Assembly (NCBI GenBank): GCA_016183885.1
Contig: JACPDS010000070.1
Span: forward strand, 1-8,163
DNA: 8,163 bases
Source: Armatimonadota bacterium
Lineage (GTDB): Bacteria; Vulcanimicrobiota; JACPDS01
Reading direction: 5' to 3'
The first letter of the stretch is position 1. Each line of letters begins with the position of its first letter. Positions 6,248 to 8,163 of the stretch are shown here, piece by piece. Both the position numbers and the translations under genes were made by a program. Under the pieces are notes generated by a model. It saw nothing but the letters and a program-made list of their open reading frames with translations. It had not been told where the DNA came from and ran no database searches.

Positions 6248-7615
6248 TTAAAGCGTTAAAAGATCCTGCATTATTTTTCTTGTATCTTGAAGATCTTTTG
6301 TTTCTACAATTAAACGTAAAATCGGCTCTGTATTAGACGGTCTAATTTGACACCAGGAGCCGTCTTTAAAATTAATCTTAATTCCGTCGAAATAAGAGAT
6401 AGATTCATGAGCGTATTTATTTTTTAGTTTTTGAATATATTCATCAATTACCTGTCTGTGAAAGCAGCTTTTTTTTTCTTTTAATATATAATATTTAGGA
6501 AGATAATCGGATAATTGGGAAAGTTTTTCATTCTTATTAAAAGCTAAATACTCTAAAATCAAGGCTATTCCAATTAAACTATCTCTTCCATATCCTACAG
6601 AAGGATAAATTACTCCTCCGTTGCCTTCTCCTCCGAAAACGACTGCTTTAGATTTAGCATATTCTAAAATAGCCGAAGAAAGATTTACTTCTCCAACCCT
6701 TACCTCAACTAATTTAGCCTGATAAAGTTCCGCTAAATCATCAATCATTTTGCTGGTGGAAGAATTTTTTACAATTATTGTTTTTTTACCTTTATATTTT
6801 TCTAAAAGATGTTTAGCTGCTAAAGCTAAAGTATACTCTTCGCCAAGCGGAATTCCGATTTCCGAAACTATAGCTAATCTATCGGCGTCCAAATCCTGAG
6901 CAAATCCGCAATCAGCTTCATTTTCCTTAACTGCTTTAATTAATTCTTTTAAATTTTCAGGTATCGGCTCGGAACTTCTTTTAATATTTAAGCTTATTAC
7001 CTTACAGCCTAATTCTTTTAAAAGTCTTTTTGTGGCAATTTCTCCCGCTCCTTGAGCTGAGTCAATTACTATTTTAAATTGACGTTCTTTTATTTTTCTA
7101 AAATTAATTTTAGAAATAATCTTCTTAATATGCCATTTAACTGCCTTAAGGGAAGAATTTTTAACTTTAGGAAGCGGAAAATTTTCTTGATATTTCAAAT
7201 TAGAGTCAATTTCTTCATAAAATAACAAAAGTTTTTCGGTTTGTTTCGCATCTAAAACAATTCCTTTTTTTCCTAAAAGAAATTTAAAGCCGTTCCACTC
7301 TAAAGGATTGTGGCTGGCGGTGACAATAATTCCCCCGTCGGCTTTAAGATAATGTGCCATTACTTCTACTGTTGGAGTAGGCGAAGTGCCTAAATCAACA
7401 ATCTGACATGGAATCTCATTAAGACCGGATAAAACAGCTTTTTTTAATTTTTCTCCCGATGGTCGAGTATCTTTCCCGATAATAATTAAAGGATTTTCAA
7501 CTTTAAGAGAAATTAGCCTGGCATAAGCTTTGCCAAAACGAAAGGCTGTATCGCAATCAAGACCCTGCCCGAAAATTCCTCTAATGCCGGAATAACTAAT
7601 CTTCAAATTCTGCAT
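6248..7615 (-). CDS. glmM: phosphoglucosamine mutase / phosphohexomutase (GlmM-type)
   Basis: A 455-residue alpha-D-phosphohexomutase, most likely converting glucosamine-6-phosphate to glucosamine-1-phosphate for UDP-GlcNAc, peptidoglycan and envelope glycan synthesis in the cytoplasm. All four domain signatures are present: the SGIRG N-terminus (9-13); the phosphoserine loop TASHNP with catalytic Ser101; the Mg2+ loop DLDADR (Asp241, Asp243, Asp245); the sugar-specificity loop GGEGNGG (328-334), followed by VIYP and GYGRD; and the phosphate-binding RPSNTEP (425-431). Length fits the family (about 445-465). The GEGNGG loop differs from the GEQSGH loop of E. coli GlmM and resembles Bacteroidota- and archaeal-type enzymes, so a phosphomannomutase/phosphoglucomutase role cannot be excluded. 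The start ATG lies 39 nt after the zinc-finger gene; its nearest purine tract (AAAAGGGA) is further away than usual. Confidence 0.87.
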   Translation of the reverse strand: MQNLKISYSGIRGIFGQGLDCDTAFRFGKAYARLISLKVENPLIIIGKDTRPSGEKLKKAVLSGLNEIPCQIVDLGTSPTPTVEVMAHYLKADGGIIVTASHNPLEWNGFKFLLGKKGIVLDAKQTEKLLLFYEEIDSNLKYQENFPLPKVKNSSLKAVKWHIKKIISKINFRKIKERQFKIVIDSAQGAGEIATKRLLKELGCKVISLNIKRSSEPIPENLKELIKAVKENEADCGFAQDLDADRLAIVSEIGIPLGEEYTLALAAKHLLEKYKGKKTIIVKNSSTSKMIDDLAELYQAKLVEVRVGEVNLSSAILEYAKSKAVVFGGEGNGGVIYPSVGYGRDSLIGIALILEYLAFNKNEKLSQLSDYLPKYYILKEKKSCFHRQVIDEYIQKLKNKYAHESISYFDGIKINFKDGSWCQIRPSNTEPILRLIVETKDLQDTRKIMQDLLTL

Positions 7616-7654
7616 TTATAATTATTTCTATTCCCTTTTAAATACATTTTCCCT

Positions 7655-7840
7655 TTAAGCTATAGCGGGCATTTCCACCCATCCTGAACCGATACAATGG
7701 CGGCAGTTAATTTTACCCTTCCCTTGACAAGATAAGCAGATTGTCATTTTCTTATTTTTCTTAATTTTGCCCTGTCCCTGACAAACAGAACAAATTATCC
7801 GGCCTTTTCCTTTGCAGTAAATACATTTAATTAAGCACAT
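7655..7840 (-). CDS. stand-alone DnaJ-type zinc-finger protein (four CxxCxGxG repeats)
   Basis: A 61-residue protein made almost entirely of four CxxCxGxG-type repeats: CIYCKGKG (Cys6/9), CSVCQGQG (17/20), CLSCQGKG (35/38) and CRHCIGSG (46/49). This is the pattern of the central zinc-binding domain of DnaJ/Hsp40, which binds two zinc ions, but there is no J domain or substrate-binding domain. Free-standing forms are known (for example plant BSD2 and, with a single repeat, B. subtilis anti-TRAP), acting as chaperone-like or regulatory binders. Its ATG overlaps the preceding frame by 14 nt and sits at the end of an A9 run (7848-7840), so translation may be coupled to, or produced by slippage from, that frame. 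Placement in a cluster ending with a zinc-type exporter suggests, but does not show, a link with metal handling. Confidence 0.8.
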   Translation of the reverse strand: MCLIKCIYCKGKGRIICSVCQGQGKIKKNKKMTICLSCQGKGKINCRHCIGSGWVEMPAIA

Positions 7841-8066
7841 TTTTTTTTACATAAGAGTCTGATTTATCTAACCCAATAAGCTCGCTTAAAATATATAAAC
7901 CGCCGTTTACCAGCGAATGTCCTCCTAAAACAATCGGAATAGAAGCATTCTCGGCAAAATAAGTAAATTTTTTAATAAAAGGCTGTTTAATTTTTTTCCA
8001 TTGGCCCAAATCAGAATAAAAACGATCGCTCTGGGTTGGATTCAATTTTAAATGAGCAAAAATCAC
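7827..8066 (-). CDS. hypothetical protein, 5' end uncertain (coding-like frame continues to 8147)
   Basis: Unrecognised. From the GTG at 8066 the frame gives 79 residues, soluble-looking, with segments IFAHLKLNPTQSDRF, a basic WKKIKQPFIKKF and IVLGGHSLVNGGLYILSEL. The GTG has no Shine-Dalgarno sequence. In the same frame another 27 sense codons upstream look coding (including YFIEEFGIERFFKKIS and QAAFIDSR) but contain no ATG, GTG or TTG, and end at an in-frame TGA (8150-8148). Adding one T in the minus-strand TTTT run (8145-8142) would join this to a frame reading FLTGDI, so a frameshift, a sequence error or a decayed gene is possible. This suggests that the window shows only the C-terminal part of a longer protein. 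It ends inside the start of the zinc-finger gene. No function assigned. Confidence 0.5.
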   Translation of the reverse strand: MIFAHLKLNPTQSDRFYSDLGQWKKIKQPFIKKFTYFAENASIPIVLGGHSLVNGGLYILSELIGLDKSDSYVKKNVLN

Positions 8067-8163
8067 TCTAGAATCAATAAAAGCCGCTTGAGTAATTTTA
8101 GAAATTTTTTTAAAAAATCTTTCTATTCCAAATTCTTCTATAAAATATCACCAGTAAGAAAAA

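Noticed and set aside
8148..8150. TGA read as Trp or Gly (recoded genetic code) or as selenocysteine
   Set aside because: The 786-, 628- and 455-residue genes are full length with TGG for Trp and GGN for Gly and contain no in-frame TGA, so codes 4 and 25 do not fit. No selenocysteine context is recognisable.

Overview
This is an AT-rich window from a bacterium whose cell envelope appears to have two membranes. The evidence for an outer membrane is an SLH-domain porin with a signal peptide, one SLH motif, a coiled coil and a beta-barrel ending in Phe. That architecture is known from Negativicutes, Cyanobacteria, Deinococcus/Thermus and several uncultured lineages (for example the Margulisbacteria/Saganbacteria group). 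I infer a low-GC, uncultured-type diderm with anaerobic leanings (ferredoxin, redox-style operator), but I cannot fix the phylum from this sequence. All seven reading frames that finish here end in TAA, and the standard bacterial code fits.

Layout. Positions 1-1194 (+) hold the C-terminal part of an N-acyl-D-amino-acid deacylase that begins outside the window. Everything else reads on the minus strand. A small ferredoxin gene (1250-1471) converges on the deacylase and has its own promoter. That promoter overlaps a perfect 6+6 inverted repeat (1502-1518) resembling Rex/CRP-type operators. Between the ferredoxin and the porin lie a GC-rich 15-bp hairpin (1531-1567) and a strong intrinsic terminator (1597-1635) that closes the porin gene. 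The SLH porin (1660-4020) has a strong Shine-Dalgarno sequence and a long AT-rich leader. The leader carries a near-consensus sigma-70-type promoter (4296-4324), an 18-bp palindrome and a possible attenuator.

Further upstream on the minus strand is a tight cluster, transcribed in this order: an unrecognised ORF (up to 8147, ending 7827), a 61-residue stand-alone DnaJ-type zinc-finger protein (7840-7655, overlapping the previous frame by 14 nt at an A9 run), a GlmM-type phosphohexomutase (7615-6248), and a P1B-2-type Zn/Cd-exporting ATPase (6224-4338). Spacings of 39 and 23 nt suggest one transcript. Functionally the window combines envelope precursor synthesis (GlmM feeds UDP-GlcNAc), the outer-membrane/peptidoglycan link (porin), soft-metal export and D-amino-acid salvage.

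The points most worth a second look are: (1) the invariant P-type ATPase motif DKTGT reads DKTRT here; (2) a Cys/His cluster sits in that ATPase's nucleotide-binding domain while the usual N-terminal metal-binding domain is absent; (3) the ferredoxin lacks one of its eight expected cluster cysteines; (4) the operator-like palindrome covers the ferredoxin promoter; (5) the first gene of the metal/GlmM cluster has a disrupted-looking 5' end and an A9 junction with the zinc-finger gene. I found no CRISPR array, transposon, tRNA or rRNA, and no clearly new multi-gene system.
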